A stretch of 64,000 bases of DNA from an uncultured Polaribacter sp. (GCF_947503875.1 NZ_CANNFH010000007.1:1-64000), one strand, 5' to 3'; positions 36,601 to 45,661 are shown, counted from the stretch's first letter. The notes: generated by a model not told the origin, from the sequence alone. A program made the numbers and translations.

Positions 36601-38433
36601 GTGTCCTAAATATAAAGAACCTCCATGAATAGGATACATTTCTATACCATAAGAAGCAGCAATATCAGCCGTCCAAAAAGTACCATTATCATAAGAATTT
36701 CCCCATACTCTAGAAACCAAACTAAATTGTTGTTCTGGTCTAAAATTACGTTTATGTACATCAAACCAATATTCTTCTACAGCAGTTTGTTCTGTGGTAT
36801 AAATATAAATTCCTAAATCTCTTATGGTTTTATTCTCTGTAATTGTGCCCCAATGAATTAAAGATGAAGCAAATTGCATACTTTCTGATGTAGATTCTTG
36901 ATCGTTTCCTTGAGGAAAAGTCGCAAAACCATTTGCCCAACTATGACCCGCATAAGGACTAAAATTTCTAAGAAAAGGATATTGAGTATCATCTCTATTT
37001 GGTGAAGCTGCATCTCTTACTAAAATATCAATCATTTCTGCCCAATTATTTGACCAACCCGGTTCAAATTGCTCCATAAATGCAGCAGCATGTATAAAAT
37101 AACCCCAATGAAAATGATGGTCGTTAATATTAGTGTCTTGCCCATGACCAGAAGGATACCCTAACATTGTAGACCATGTGCTATTGTAATAAAATAAAAA
37201 AGCTTTTTCTCCCGTTTGATAGGTTAACCAGTCTTCTAAACGTTCTTTTACAGTGGCAATCATTTTATCTCTAGCTACAAAATTTCCTGTTTGATCTGCA
37301 ATTCTTGCTGTTTGAATTAAACGATTCATAACCTGACCTTCATTGTAAGAATCTGTCCAAGTAGCCAAACCATCATTTTCTATTTGAGCAATTTTACTTT
37401 CCAATTCAGACGGACTAAAACCATTACTGTAATTTGCTAAATAAGGCAATGTTGGTAAAATTCCTTTAAAAGTATTTTCTACCACAAAACTATTGCCGTT
37501 TAATGTTTTTAAATCTCCTCTTAACGTTTTGTAAATTGCTTCTTCTGGTTTAAGCGATGTTGTAGCCAAGTTACTCCATTGATGAGGCAACAAACCTAAG
37601 AGCACATTTGTTTCTGTGCCTTCCTTTACTGAAGTTTCTACTGTAAAAGTTGTAGTAACTATTGAATTATTTTCATTGTACAACCAAGATGTTGTTGTGT
37701 TTTTTGGAAAAACGTATGCATATTTTTTATACGCTTGTGCAGTAGTATTTACATTATTATTATCTAAAGGCAGCATTGCCATAGACCAATATTCTTTGCC
37801 ATTTAAATTAGAAGTATACAAGTTTCCGTTTTGCAACCAAGTACTCCCTGTGGGTGCATAAAAAACAAAATCTGCATCACTAGAAGCATTTTCTACAATT
37901 AGTATTTCGTTATTAATAGTTACATTTCCAGCGTTTATTTTTATTTCGACAATATCATTTGCATCTTTTTCAAAATACAAAAATGGCAGTCCAATACCAG
38001 CTGTAGTCTCTAAATTATTATCAGCATCTTGCCAATTCATAGTAACTGTCCAATCTGAATAATCTGAAACTGTTGTTTTATTTGTGTTTAAACCCGTTAA
38101 ACCAACTTCTATTGGAGCAGAATCTCCAATAACACCCCAGGGAATATAAGTAACTATTAAACCTGTGTTGGTTGTTTTTAAGGTCATTGGATAATTAAAT
38201 AAATTATCTGCATGATTTTCTTTTATCAATTTAGACCACCAATCATTTGTTGGCACAGGCTTACCTAGTGCATTTCCACTCAGTTGAGGAGCACCTGATG
38301 GAAAACCATTTCTACCTGCAGCATCTGTACCCGGAAATGTAGTTGTATAGCTTCCTTTACCAACATTTATTTGACTAAACAAAAATGATTGTATCAATAA
38401 AAATAAAAATAAAAGTGTGTTTTTATGAATCAT
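33691..38433 (-). CDS. GH81 endo-beta-1,3-glucanase (laminarinase), multidomain, T9SS-secreted
   Basis: 1580 residues. Signal peptide to about FSQ (residue 20). GH81 domain about 25-720: NDWWSKLI, the NDHHFHWGYF motif (about 438, catalytic Asp) and NDQESTSES (about 511, catalytic Glu pair of the family). Next come an Ig-like domain (about 756), a CBM6-like domain (about 839-975), a PKD-like domain (about 996) and a second Ig-like domain (about 1087). Two copies of a roughly 100-residue module containing ELLDTDK...IAFLW and ACK(L/F)AFAGGL (about 1183-1290, 1390-1490), resembling CBM56 beta-1,3-glucan-binding modules, flank an FN3-like domain (about 1298). A T9SS type A sorting domain (FPNPTKDKISIS, about 1501 on) ends the protein. 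It should be a secreted or cell-surface laminarin hydrolase. The CBM56 label is moderate; the others are clear. Confidence 0.95.
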   Translation of the reverse strand: MIHKNTLLFLFLLIQSFLFSQINVGKGSYTTTFPGTDAAGRNGFPSGAPQLSGNALGKPVPTNDWWSKLIKENHADNLFNYPMTLKTTNTGLIVTYIPWGVIGDSAPIEVGLTGLNTNKTTVSDYSDWTVTMNWQDADNNLETTAGIGLPFLYFEKDANDIVEIKINAGNVTINNEILIVENASSDADFVFYAPTGSTWLQNGNLYTSNLNGKEYWSMAMLPLDNNNVNTTAQAYKKYAYVFPKNTTTSWLYNENNSIVTTTFTVETSVKEGTETNVLLGLLPHQWSNLATTSLKPEEAIYKTLRGDLKTLNGNSFVVENTFKGILPTLPYLANYSNGFSPSELESKIAQIENDGLATWTDSYNEGQVMNRLIQTARIADQTGNFVARDKMIATVKERLEDWLTYQTGEKAFLFYYNSTWSTMLGYPSGHGQDTNINDHHFHWGYFIHAAAFMEQFEPGWSNNWAEMIDILVRDAASPNRDDTQYPFLRNFSPYAGHSWANGFATFPQGNDQESTSESMQFASSLIHWGTITENKTIRDLGIYIYTTEQTAVEEYWFDVHKRNFRPEQQFSLVSRVWGNSYDNGTFWTADIAASYGIEMYPIHGGSLYLGHNQNYAKELWNEISVNTGILSNEENPNLWHDTYWKYLSLIDSQAAIDLYNSNPNRNLKFGISDAQTYHWLHSINALGIVDATITANYPIATVFTKDSEKIYVAHNYSNTAITVTFSDGYNLNVPANKMATSLDVNSTGTLSSDFKQAFPNGSINLSATVSGTGITKVAFFDGETFLGEDTTAPYSIKAENLSLGIHGMYAKIYEGDKFNVTNIVSIQVGEQVPFSGTPFAIPGTIESGEYDKFEGGLGQNIAYVDTSVGNNGNFRTSENVDVASINGEGETVGWISSGEWLEYSVNVATAGLYNLNFRYASGNDNGGGPFFFEVEGKKISTDFKVSSTGGWDSWSSKTVSDIALTKGENVLRLFFSDGEFNLGKMTFTYKEPFDFTLPTANAGENVTVISPATNANLDGSLSKHPENKNITYLWEQIYGPTTVIFNGFTETSPIISNLEEGVYKFKLTVNDGNYTDFDEVLVIVSKTGNTNPTVAITSPSNNSTFEENKTIKITATASDLDGNITLVEFYDGTTKIGEDATEPYRLDWENASIGSHAITAVATDNKNAKTTSEVIILDVEEVVSCSESSNAAQQGAFSKGYKANFETVGNTVTISFELLDTDKQGVIAFLWQQTPFAETQMENTTGLKFTKKINGFTKGETITYACKFAFAGGLSVTKYISYVVGENCGENSGDTEAPTNFTATLGNVTSNSVELLVQANDNSGTVVYEANYNANKTSITGNSGTQKSLIIANLTAETTYNFQIDAADLTGNKAVNNSIEIEVTTKADLSTECAGNSSDAQQGAFSLGYTYDFKTDGTAVTFTFELLDTDKTDVIAFLWKQSPFNEVQMDKISGNKFSKTVSGFTDGQTISYACKLAFAGGLAVTKYFTYTVGENCTLKTVNEIFDSSIQLFPNPTKDKISISSKTSTIQKVEIYSTLGKRVYETTNSFIDISLKDISNGIYIVKIYGENVISLKKIMKR

Positions 38434-38452
38434 GAGTTATTTATTTAATTAA

Positions 38453-38483
38453 AAAAGAGTGATATTTTAAGTATCACTCTTTT
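38453..38483 (-). terminator. Terminator between the binding protein and GH81 genes
   Basis: A 12-bp stem AAAAGAGTGATA paired with TATCACTCTTTT, 7-nt loop, T-rich on the minus strand. It lies just after the stop of the 627-residue gene and 20 bp upstream of the GH81 start, so the two are probably only partly co-transcribed. Confidence 0.8.
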
Positions 38484-38507
38484 AATTAATTTAATTTGAA
38501 AAAGAAT

Positions 38508-40391
38508 TTACTCTTTAATTAATTTTAAAGAACTTGTACCTTTTTCACTGTTTATAATTGCCATATAAATTCCAGTACTTAAATTTGAGGCATCTACTAT
38601 GGCAGTGTTCGTATTACCTTTAACAGTTGCTACTTTTTTACCTAATAAATTATATACTTCTACCGATTTAATTTTTGTATCTGCAGTGTTTATTGTCCAA
38701 GAATTTCTTGTTGGATTTGGATAAGAAGTAAACAAAGCTTTTTGAACGTTTGCTGTACTTAAAGTGTTTGCTTCTATAACAATGCTTCCCAAAGAAGTTT
38801 CTTCTGCTGGATTTGCATTTAAACCATTAATTACAAAACCATACTGTATAATTAAACCAGCAGCTAATTCATCTCCAGTTGCAGCTATAGTAAATGCACC
38901 AGAAGTAGGCAAATCCAATACTTTAGAGCCGTTAAAAACATCAGCAAAACCATTATTTGGATCTAAAGCTTTTATAAAAAACTTACCAGTATACGCTTCA
39001 CTTAAAGTATTAGCAACTATTTTTCCTGTAAAGGTTAAATCTTTACCGTTAAAAGTTTCTCCTGGCTCTACAAAAGAGGAAGCTTCCATAATTTTATTCC
39101 CTTTTGCACCAGCTGTAACACCTCCATCAGTTGAGTTTGTCCAAAAAGCTCTATCTCCATCTGCACCACCTAAGGCGTTTGCATAAGCGTTAAAATTAGG
39201 TTGTAAAACAATACTAGATCCATCAAAAGAAGTTTTTACATCAGCAAAACCCCATTCTGATCCAAATTGATAACCACCAGAAGTATCAAAAACGGTTATA
39301 TAACCTTTCCAAGCAACAGCTGGATCTATGGTAACTATATTGTTATCATTGGATGATTGTTCCTCATTATCTTTGGCATTAAATGTAATGGTATCAAAAT
39401 AAAGTACATTGTCTTGGCTTCTTTCTAAAAAATCTGGAATTAACACGATTCTATTATAAGTTTTTCCGTTTTCTGAACTAAAATCGAAAGTCAATTCTTC
39501 CCAATCTCCGTTGGAAATGGTATTTGCCACCTTTATTTCTTTATTAACTCCTGCAGGCCCTTCAAACTTAATACCAACATCTGTTGCTATCATTTTTCTA
39601 ACCATAATTTTTACTTGATTGTTTGTATCATCAAAAATAAAATTAGGTATGTCTGTAAAAGTTAAAGCCCATGGGTTGCCGGCAGCTTTAGCCGTAAACT
39701 TTGCACAAGTTTCAGAAGAGTTAATTCCTGCTTTATTTGGATTTTCTACAAATTCTAAAGCTGGATTGCTATCATTTTGATCTATTGTCCAAGTAAAATA
39801 TTTACCAAAACCATTACTTTCAAAATCTATTGGCTCTAAGTTATAAGGATTAGAATCTCCTTCTTGCGCATTAAAAGTAAGATTGTCAAAATAAATGATA
39901 TTATCTTGAGTTCTAGCAAGAAAATCTGGGATAATAACCAATTTATTATAAGTAACTCCAATTTCTGTTTGAAAATTAAATGTCAACTCTTCCCATTCTC
40001 CGTTAATAATAGTTGTAGTAGCTCTAATTTCTTTGGCTACACCGCCATCTCCTTCTAATTTTACACCAACATCTGTAGTTACATCTTTTCTAACCATTAA
40101 TTTAACTAGACTATTGGTGTTATCAAAAGTAAAACTTCCAATATCTTCGCTAATTACAAGTGCCCAAGGATTACCGGTTGTTAAAGCCGTAAATTTTGCT
40201 ACTGTTGCAGATGTGTTAATACCTGTAGTGTTAGGATTTGCAACTATTTCTAAGGCTGGATTAGAGTCATTATCATTTACAACCCAATTCCAAGTAGTTC
40301 CTTCTCCACCAGTTTCAAAATTTACTGGTGCTTTTTGAGAATAGCCTATTGCTGTGCTCAATAATAAAATGAGTAAAGTAATTTTTTTCAT
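38508..40391 (-). CDS. Secreted probable glycan-binding protein with tandem modules, T9SS cargo
   Basis: 627 residues. Signal peptide ending at about residue 18. Two near-identical modules of about 160 residues (about 22-177, 184-345) share NFE(T/S)xG, DNDSNPALE, VEL...KIMVRK(D/M)xxTDVGxKxEG, NGEWEELTF and NILYFDNLTF/VLYFDTITFNA, and look like carbohydrate-binding beta-sandwiches. A third, different domain follows (about 349-545; WKGYITVFDTSGGYQFGSE, NGLNANPAEETSLGS). The T9SS type A sorting domain YPNPTRNSWTIN ends it. It lies upstream of the GH81 laminarinase, and both are probably part of one laminarin utilisation system. Glycan specificity is inferred from context only. Confidence 0.85.
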   Translation of the reverse strand: MKKITLLILLLSTAIGYSQKAPVNFETGGEGTTWNWVVNDNDSNPALEIVANPNTTGINTSATVAKFTALTTGNPWALVISEDIGSFTFDNTNSLVKLMVRKDVTTDVGVKLEGDGGVAKEIRATTTIINGEWEELTFNFQTEIGVTYNKLVIIPDFLARTQDNIIYFDNLTFNAQEGDSNPYNLEPIDFESNGFGKYFTWTIDQNDSNPALEFVENPNKAGINSSETCAKFTAKAAGNPWALTFTDIPNFIFDDTNNQVKIMVRKMIATDVGIKFEGPAGVNKEIKVANTISNGDWEELTFDFSSENGKTYNRIVLIPDFLERSQDNVLYFDTITFNAKDNEEQSSNDNNIVTIDPAVAWKGYITVFDTSGGYQFGSEWGFADVKTSFDGSSIVLQPNFNAYANALGGADGDRAFWTNSTDGGVTAGAKGNKIMEASSFVEPGETFNGKDLTFTGKIVANTLSEAYTGKFFIKALDPNNGFADVFNGSKVLDLPTSGAFTIAATGDELAAGLIIQYGFVINGLNANPAEETSLGSIVIEANTLSTANVQKALFTSYPNPTRNSWTINTADTKIKSVEVYNLLGKKVATVKGNTNTAIVDASNLSTGIYMAIINSEKGTSSLKLIKE

Positions 40392-40704
40392 ATCTAAATG
40401 TGTTTGTAATTATTGTTTCCGTAAATTTAATAGAACATATTATTAAATTCGCAAAAAAAACCTATATAAAAAACATACAATATAAAAAAAGATGTTTAAT
40501 TTTTTATAGTTATGAATAAACATAGACATTTCGGTTATAAAAAAAACAATAATTTCAATGAATTAAATCGCCTATGATACAAATTGTATGGGTAATGTTG
40601 TGGTTTAAATTGAAGTTGTTGAGTGAAATTATAAAATGTTGTGTTGATTTTTTAAAAGATTAAAAATAATTTTAAGTTTGATTATCGTAGAACTTGTTAA
40701 TTAT
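40392..40704. other. Gene-free 313-bp spacer
   Basis: AT-rich spacer between the convergent-to-upstream MFS gene (stop at 40705) and the start of the binding-protein gene at 40391. It should hold the promoter of the laminarin genes. I see no gene, no strong hairpin and no repeat in it; a weak TAAATTTA lies at 40422-40429. Confidence 0.6.
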
Positions 40705-42006
40705 CTATTTTAATGGCTTATTCATCTTTACAGATCCAATAGCTAAAAACACCAAAAAAGCAATTAAAACATAACTCACGTAGCTATAACTACCTAGTTT
40801 TGTATAGCAATAACTCATTAAACTTGGCGCCAAAGCACTAGCAATTACTAAAAAACTCATTACTTTACCTGTAATTTCCCCTAGATACTTCCTACCAAAA
40901 TAACGAGGCCAAGTTACAGCATTTACAACTGCAAATAAACCACTAAAACCACCTAAACCAATTACTAAAAGATAAACGCCATAGGATTCATTTAATAAAA
41001 GTAAACCAAAGGCGACTAAAAATCCACAACAGATCATTATAAACAAATAAATTTTGTGTTGTACATAATCACTCAAAATATTGGCTAATGTTGATGTGAT
41101 TATGGCAATTACAGAAACTGGCAAAAATATAGCAATCGCCTCTTCTTTACTATAATCTTGACTTTTAAAAATAGAAATTACATGAAACGTAAAGCCTGTA
41201 GCAAAAAAGCTATTAAAAGATAATGCCAAACCAAACATCCAAAAGGCACGTGTTTTTTTTGCCTCTTTTAAGGTAAAATTAATTTCTGTAACAGGCGTAT
41301 TTTCTTTTTTTGTTTTCTTAACAAAACCATCAGGAATAAATCCAAAATCTTCTGGTTTGTTTCTGTAAAATTGAAGTATTAAAACACTGAATATAAATAA
41401 ACAAAGTGCTAGAATTTGCCAACTTACCTCCCATCCACTTTTATCAATTAAATAATTTATTAAAATTGGAGAACTAGAAAAACCTAAAGAAACGGTTATG
41501 CTACTTATTGAGTTCATTTTGCCACGGTTTTTATCAAACCACATCATTACCATGTTTCTAGAAGCCATAGTTAAAACGCCTTGGCCACAAAAACGAATGA
41601 AAAAGAACAACAAACAAATAATTACAAAAGAAATAATCCAAGAATCTGTATGAAAACTAGTTTTTAAAAAACTACTAATATTTTCTGATATGGAAAATAA
41701 CAATAGTGCCAAACCTAAGCCTGTAGCCGCAAAAAAAGCAACAATTCTTGCACCAAATTTATCGAACAAAACACCTGCTTTGGTTACAAAAAAGGCACTT
41801 AGTAAAGTACCAATCATATACCCATTACTAAACTGATTTCTTGTTAAACCCAAAGCATCTTTAACAGGATCTGTAAATACAGAAACGCCTACAGTTTGAC
41901 CAGGAATACTAAACAAAACACCAATACTGCCAAAAAACAGAATTACATAACCATAAAAAAATGGAAATTTCTTTGGATTTATAAATGAGTATTTATTCGG
42001 ATTCAT
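40705..42006 (-). CDS. MFS transporter
   Basis: A 433-residue major facilitator with twelve hydrophobic segments in two halves. The conserved interhelical motif appears as GVLFDKFGARIVAF near residue 85 (loop 2-3, the D-R/K-x-G-x-R/K signature). A long cytoplasmic stretch with NKPEDFGFIPDGFVKKTKKE lies between the halves. It resembles oxalate/formate or monocarboxylate permeases (FYGYVILFFGSIGVLFSIPG), but the substrate is unknown. It starts 11 bp after the EamA gene stop codon and is probably co-transcribed with it. Confidence 0.88.
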   Translation of the reverse strand: MNPNKYSFINPKKFPFFYGYVILFFGSIGVLFSIPGQTVGVSVFTDPVKDALGLTRNQFSNGYMIGTLLSAFFVTKAGVLFDKFGARIVAFFAATGLGLALLLFSISENISSFLKTSFHTDSWIISFVIICLLFFFIRFCGQGVLTMASRNMVMMWFDKNRGKMNSISSITVSLGFSSSPILINYLIDKSGWEVSWQILALCLFIFSVLILQFYRNKPEDFGFIPDGFVKKTKKENTPVTEINFTLKEAKKTRAFWMFGLALSFNSFFATGFTFHVISIFKSQDYSKEEAIAIFLPVSVIAIITSTLANILSDYVQHKIYLFIMICCGFLVAFGLLLLNESYGVYLLVIGLGGFSGLFAVVNAVTWPRYFGRKYLGEITGKVMSFLVIASALAPSLMSYCYTKLGSYSYVSYVLIAFLVFLAIGSVKMNKPLK

Positions 42007-42017
42007 TTGCTATAGAT

Positions 42018-42911
42018 TTACCTTCTTTTTCTTGAAGTTATAAAATAAACGCCTGTTAACAAAATTGCAGAAGCAACCATAGATTGCATACTTATTTTTT
42101 CATCTAAAAAACACCAACCCATAAACAAGGCAATTACAGGATTTACGTATGCAGATGTAGCTACTTTTTCTGTAGAAACCACTTTTAAAAGATAATTAAA
42201 TGCCGTAAAAGCAACAATACCACCAAGAAAAATTAATAAAAGCATTGCAATTTGCACATTACTACTCCAACTTGTTGGTAAAGACCAAGTTTCTTTAAAA
42301 CTTAGGCTTATTAGAGCCAAAAATACACCAGCAACAATCATTTGTATGCCTGTGCTTACTAAAAAGTTTTTAGGTAAATCTGCCTTAGAAACAAAAACAC
42401 CACCATAACTCCACCCTAAAACACAACCTAACATTACTAAAATACCAGTAGCTGTTTGTGCAGAAGTAACCAATTCTTGCTGACTAATTAACAAGTACAT
42501 TCCTAGAATACCTAAAGTAACGCCAATAATAGATTTTTTCTGCATTGGTTTTCTGTCGATAAAACGTAGAATTAACAATACAAACAGCGGTTGTGTAGAT
42601 GCTATTAAAGCCGCAAAACCACTATCTACAAATTGTAAAGCCCAAACAAATACACTGTTTCCTAGAATTAAAAAAAAGAAAGAGGCAATAGTTGCGTTTT
42701 TAAATTGATTTAAAGAAATTTTGAAATTAGCACCAACAATTTTAGCAATAAGCATCATTAAAACACCTGCTGTAGAAAAACGTATGCTTGCTAAAAAAAA
42801 CGGCGGTAACTCTGTAACTGCAACTTTATTAAATAAATAGGTAGAACCCCAAATTACATAAATAGCAATAAATGCAAAAACAATTAATATTTGGGTTTTA
42901 GTAGCTTTCAA
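42018..42911 (-). CDS. EamA/DMT family transporter (YedA/RhaT group)
   Basis: A 297-residue protein with ten membrane segments in two five-helix repeats, typical of EamA transporters. Helix-boundary motifs include IWGSTYLFNKVAVTELPPFF near the start and NPVIALFMGWCFLDEKIS in the second half. Substrates of this group are metabolites or amino acids; the specific one cannot be told. First gene of a two-gene unit with the MFS transporter. Confidence 0.9.
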   Translation of the reverse strand: MKATKTQILIVFAFIAIYVIWGSTYLFNKVAVTELPPFFLASIRFSTAGVLMMLIAKIVGANFKISLNQFKNATIASFFFLILGNSVFVWALQFVDSGFAALIASTQPLFVLLILRFIDRKPMQKKSIIGVTLGILGMYLLISQQELVTSAQTATGILVMLGCVLGWSYGGVFVSKADLPKNFLVSTGIQMIVAGVFLALISLSFKETWSLPTSWSSNVQIAMLLLIFLGGIVAFTAFNYLLKVVSTEKVATSAYVNPVIALFMGWCFLDEKISMQSMVASAILLTGVYFITSRKRR

Positions 42912-42931
42912 TACTTATTTTTTAAAAGTTG

Positions 42932-42939
42932 CAAAATTA
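42932..42939 (-). promoter_or_regulatory. Probable -7 promoter element of the EamA/MFS genes
   Basis: On the minus strand TAATTTTG matches the TAnnTTTG consensus exactly, 21 bp upstream of the ATG at 42911. No convincing -33 element was found. Confidence 0.5.
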
Positions 42940-43047
42940 CTATTATTATTTTGCAAATCACTATTTTATCTAGTTTAAAACACATAATTTATTGCTTATG
43001 TTTTATTGTGATTTGTGCATTAAATAAATAATAAAAAGTAGTTGTAA

Positions 43048-43240
43048 TTGGATAAGAAATATCTTTTTGATCCATCACTAAAACATTATTTTATACTTAC
43101 TTTAGGTTTCGTAATTTGGGATTTTTTTGTTCCGATATTTAACAGGGGCTTTAGATATAAATGAACTAAATGCATCGCAAAAATTAAAGTTTTTAAGCTT
43201 ATACAATGTGGTTGTTGGTTGTGTTGTTCCATTTTACTAA
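43048..43240 (+). pseudogene. Degraded fragment of a LytTR-type regulator membrane region (tentative)
   Basis: Translated from a TTG at 43048, the frame reads LDKKYLFDPSLKHYFILTLG and then FVIWDFFVPIF, resembling the N-terminal membrane region of flavobacterial LytTR regulators. It breaks near 43138, and the +1 frame then continues TGALDINELNASQKLKFLSL, YNVVVGCVVPFY to a stop at 43238-43240. The two parts together look like one protein with a frameshift; nothing recognisable follows. This identification is from pattern memory only. The remaining spacer (42912-43395) holds no other gene apart from the his operon terminator. Confidence 0.5.
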
Positions 43241-43330
43241 AATTAAAGTTTATATTTCTTCAAAATTAGTTTTGATAAATAAAATTTGGGATCGAAATTA
43301 GAGTTTGATAACCACAAATTAGAATTTGTT

Positions 43331-43374
43331 TTACAAAAAAAAAATGACCGAACAGAAAGTCTATTTGGTCATTT
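43331..43374 (-). terminator. Rho-independent terminator of the his operon
   Basis: On the minus strand AAATGACC (rest of stem AAATAGA) pairs with TCTGTTC GGTCATTT around a 3-nt loop, followed by a run of ten T. It begins 22 nt after the hisIE stop and closes the his operon. Confidence 0.88.
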
Positions 43375-43395
43375 AAAATTTAATAAATATTTAGC

Positions 43396-43995
43396 CTATT
43401 TCTGTCTTTTCATCAATTCTGTTTCAATATCTTTTAAGGTAAAACCTTTGGCTTGTAACAGCATTAAATAATGAAAAAGTAAATCTGCAGATTCATACAA
43501 GAATAACTCATCATTATTGTCCATTGCTTCAATAACAGTTTCTACAGCCTCTTCACCTACTTTCTGAGCAACTTTGTTAATTCCTTTATCAAACAAGCTC
43601 GCTACATAAGATTTTTTAGTGTCCTTATTGGCAACTCTCTCTGTAATTACATTTTCTAAAGTAGAAAAGAATCCAAAATTTGAATTGTTTTCTTCCTTCC
43701 AGCAAGTATCTGTACCTTTATGGCAAGTTGGTCCTTGTGGATTTACTTGAATCAATAATGAATCGTTGTCACAGTCTAATTTAATATCCACTAAATTTAG
43801 CACATTTCCACTTTCTTCACCTTTGGTCCATAGTCTATTTTTAGTTCTACTAAAAAAAGTAACCAATTTGGTTTCTTGCGTTTTTGCAAAAGCCTCTTCA
43901 TTCATGTAACCTAACATTAATACGTTTTTTGTAGTGGCATCTTGAATGATTGCTGGTACTAAACCGTCGTTATTTTTATTGAAATCTATGTTCAT
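43396..43995 (-). CDS. hisIE: Phosphoribosyl-AMP cyclohydrolase / phosphoribosyl-ATP pyrophosphatase, HisIE
   Basis: A 199-residue bifunctional enzyme of histidine synthesis (steps 2 and 3). HisI domain about 1-105, with LVTFFSRTKNRLWTKGEESGN and the metal-binding DCDNDSLLIQVNPQGPTCH KG. HisE domain about 108-199, with the SYVASLFDKGINKVAQKVGEE AVE helix region. Last gene of the his operon. The 86-bp spacer before it holds a palindromic repeat (44010-44074). Confidence 0.96.
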   Translation of the reverse strand: MNIDFNKNNDGLVPAIIQDATTKNVLMLGYMNEEAFAKTQETKLVTFFSRTKNRLWTKGEESGNVLNLVDIKLDCDNDSLLIQVNPQGPTCHKGTDTCWKEENNSNFGFFSTLENVITERVANKDTKKSYVASLFDKGINKVAQKVGEEAVETVIEAMDNNDELFLYESADLLFHYLMLLQAKGFTLKDIETELMKRQK

Positions 43996-44009
43996 TTTAT
44001 TTGGTTATG

Positions 44010-44074
44010 TGTCATTTCGACTAAAACGGAGAAATCTCAAAACTATAGATTTCTCGACTGCGCTAGAAATGACA
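44010..44074. repeat. Dispersed palindromic repeat in the hisF-hisIE spacer
   Basis: TGTCATTTCGACT...GAGAAATCTC is followed by its imperfect inverse AGATTTCTCGACTGCGC...GAAATGACA, an almost complete single copy of the hairpin part of the 114-bp repeat at 1-604. Confidence 0.9.
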
Positions 44075-44081
44075 TTTATAT

Positions 44082-44837
44082 TTATAATCTTACAGGTATA
44101 CTCTGTTTCTTCAATTCTTGTTTCAATTCTAAAATTGGTATTTCACCAAAATGAAACACACTTGCTGCCAAAGCTGCATCTGCTTTTCCTTCAATAAAAG
44201 TATCTGCAAAATGCTGTATGGTTCCTGCGCCACCAGAAGCTATAATTGGTATATTGACTATGGATGATAAATGTGCCAAGGCTTCATTTGCAAAACCAGC
44301 TTTGGTTCCATCATGATTCATAGAAGTAAACAATATTTCTCCTGCGCCACGTTTTTCAACTTCTATTGCCCAATCAAATAACCTAATTTCTGTAGGAATT
44401 GTGCCTCCTGCCAAATGCACTAACCATTCTCCAGCCACCTGTTTTGCATCTATTGCCACCACCACACATTGGTTCCCAAACTTTTCTGCCAATTCGTTTA
44501 TTAAATCTGGTCTTTTTACTGCAGATGAATTGATTGAAACTTTATCTGCACCACATCTTAATAATTTGTCTACATGTGCAACAGAAGAAATTCCACCACC
44601 CACTGTAAACGGAATATTTACTTGTTCAGCTACTTTTAGAACCATATCTAACGTGGTTCCTCTGTTTTCTAGCGTTGCAGCAATATCTAAAAACACCAAT
44701 TCATCTGCTCCTAAATCTGCATATTGTTTTGCTAAAACCACAGGATCTCCAGCATCTATTAAATTTACGAAATTTACACCTTTTACAGTTCTTCCGTTTT
44801 TAATATCTAAACAAGGTACTATTCTTTTTGTTAACAT
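44082..44837 (-). CDS. hisF: Imidazole glycerol phosphate synthase cyclase subunit, HisF
   Basis: 251 residues, beta/alpha barrel that forms the imidazole ring with the ammonia supplied by HisH (step 5). Catalytic Asp in [12 protein letters not shown] (D11) and [11 protein letters not shown] (about D130), phosphate-binding GGGISSV and ASGGAGTI. Length is normal. 35 bp downstream of hisA; this spacer holds the hairpin CCTTCCC AAA GGGAAGG (44851-44867). Confidence 0.97.
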   Translation of the reverse strand: MLTKRIVPCLDIKNGRTVKGVNFVNLIDAGDPVVLAKQYADLGADELVFLDIAATLENRGTTLDMVLKVAEQVNIPFTVGGGISSVAHVDKLLRCGADKVSINSSAVKRPDLINELAEKFGNQCVVVAIDAKQVAGEWLVHLAGGTIPTEIRLFDWAIEVEKRGAGEILFTSMNHDGTKAGFANEALAHLSSIVNIPIIASGGAGTIQHFADTFIEGKADAALAASVFHFGEIPILELKQELKKQSIPVRL

Positions 44838-44872
44838 AATCCCATCCTAACCTTCCCAAAGGGAAGGGACTT

Positions 44873-45631
44873 TTAATTATTTATAATAAATTGTTCCAGC
44901 TGTTTTAAGCTAATTTTATTCTCATAAATCGCTTTTCCAATAATTACACCTTCACAACCATTTGCTGCTAGTTTTGGTAATTCATCAAAAGCTGAAATTC
45001 CTCCTGAAGCGATTAACTTTAAAGATTTCTCCGCTTCAGTGGAAATGACAGTTTGATTTAAAATATCTGTATAAGTATCAAAACTTGGGCCTTGTAACAT
45101 GCCATCTTTAGAAATATCGGTACAAATTACATACTGAATGCCTTCTTTTTGGTAGTCTTTAATAAAAGGAATTAATTCTAAACTACTTTCTTCTTGCCAG
45201 CCGTTTGTTGCAATTTTTCCTCCTGAATTATCTGGATAAAAATCGGCACCTAAAATTATTTTTTCTGAACCAAATTTCTCAATCCAACTTTTAAAAATTG
45301 TTGGATTTTTAACTGCAATACTGCCACCTGTAATCTGATTTGCACCAGAATTAAAAGCAATTTCTAAATCTTTATCAGCTTTTAAACCACCACCAAAATC
45401 AATTTTTAAATTGGTTTTTGTAGCAATTTGTTCTAAGACTTTATGGTTTACAATCTGGCTTGCTTTTGCACCATCTAAATCCACTACATGTAAATATTCA
45501 ATACCTGCATCTTCAAATTCTTTAGCAACTTCTAATGGATTTTCGTTGTAGATTTTCTTAGTATTGTAATCACCTTTTGTTAAACGAACACATTTGCCGT
45601 CTATAATGTCAATTGCTGGAATTATTCTCAA
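44873..45631 (-). CDS. hisA: ProFAR isomerase, HisA
   Basis: 252 residues, beta/alpha-barrel isomerase of step 4. [16 protein letters not shown] (catalytic D8), the VVDLDGAK and FGGGLKAD phosphate-binding region, [13 protein letters not shown] (second catalytic Asp) and LIASGGIS. At about residues 194-203 an insertion [10 protein letters not shown] lies just before the ASGG strand; its DNA (45023-45050, AGATTTCTCCGCTTCAG...GGAAATGACA) is a palindromic repeat half, so the protein is longer than usual by about 7-10 residues. Likely functional, since the insertion is in a surface helix region. Confidence 0.97.
   Translation of the reverse strand: MRIIPAIDIIDGKCVRLTKGDYNTKKIYNENPLEVAKEFEDAGIEYLHVVDLDGAKASQIVNHKVLEQIATKTNLKIDFGGGLKADKDLEIAFNSGANQITGGSIAVKNPTIFKSWIEKFGSEKIILGADFYPDNSGGKIATNGWQEESSLELIPFIKDYQKEGIQYVICTDISKDGMLQGPSFDTYTDILNQTVISTEAEKSLKLIASGGISAFDELPKLAANGCEGVIIGKAIYENKISLKQLEQFIINN
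45023..45050. repeat. Palindromic repeat fragment inside hisA
   Basis: AGATTTCTCCGCTTCAGTGG then AAATGACA. It is in frame and encodes the extra peptide VISTEAEKS. It belongs to the same family as the copies at 44010-44074, 48642-48711 and 1-604. Confidence 0.85.
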
Positions 45632-45661
45632 AATAGTTGTTAGTTTTTAGTTGTTGGTTTT
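45632..45661. repeat. Heptamer repeat in the hisH-hisA spacer
   Basis: Units of 7 bp (AGTTGTT, AGTTTTT, AGTTGTT, GGTTTTT) fill the spacer and reach into the last codons of hisH. Confidence 0.75.
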
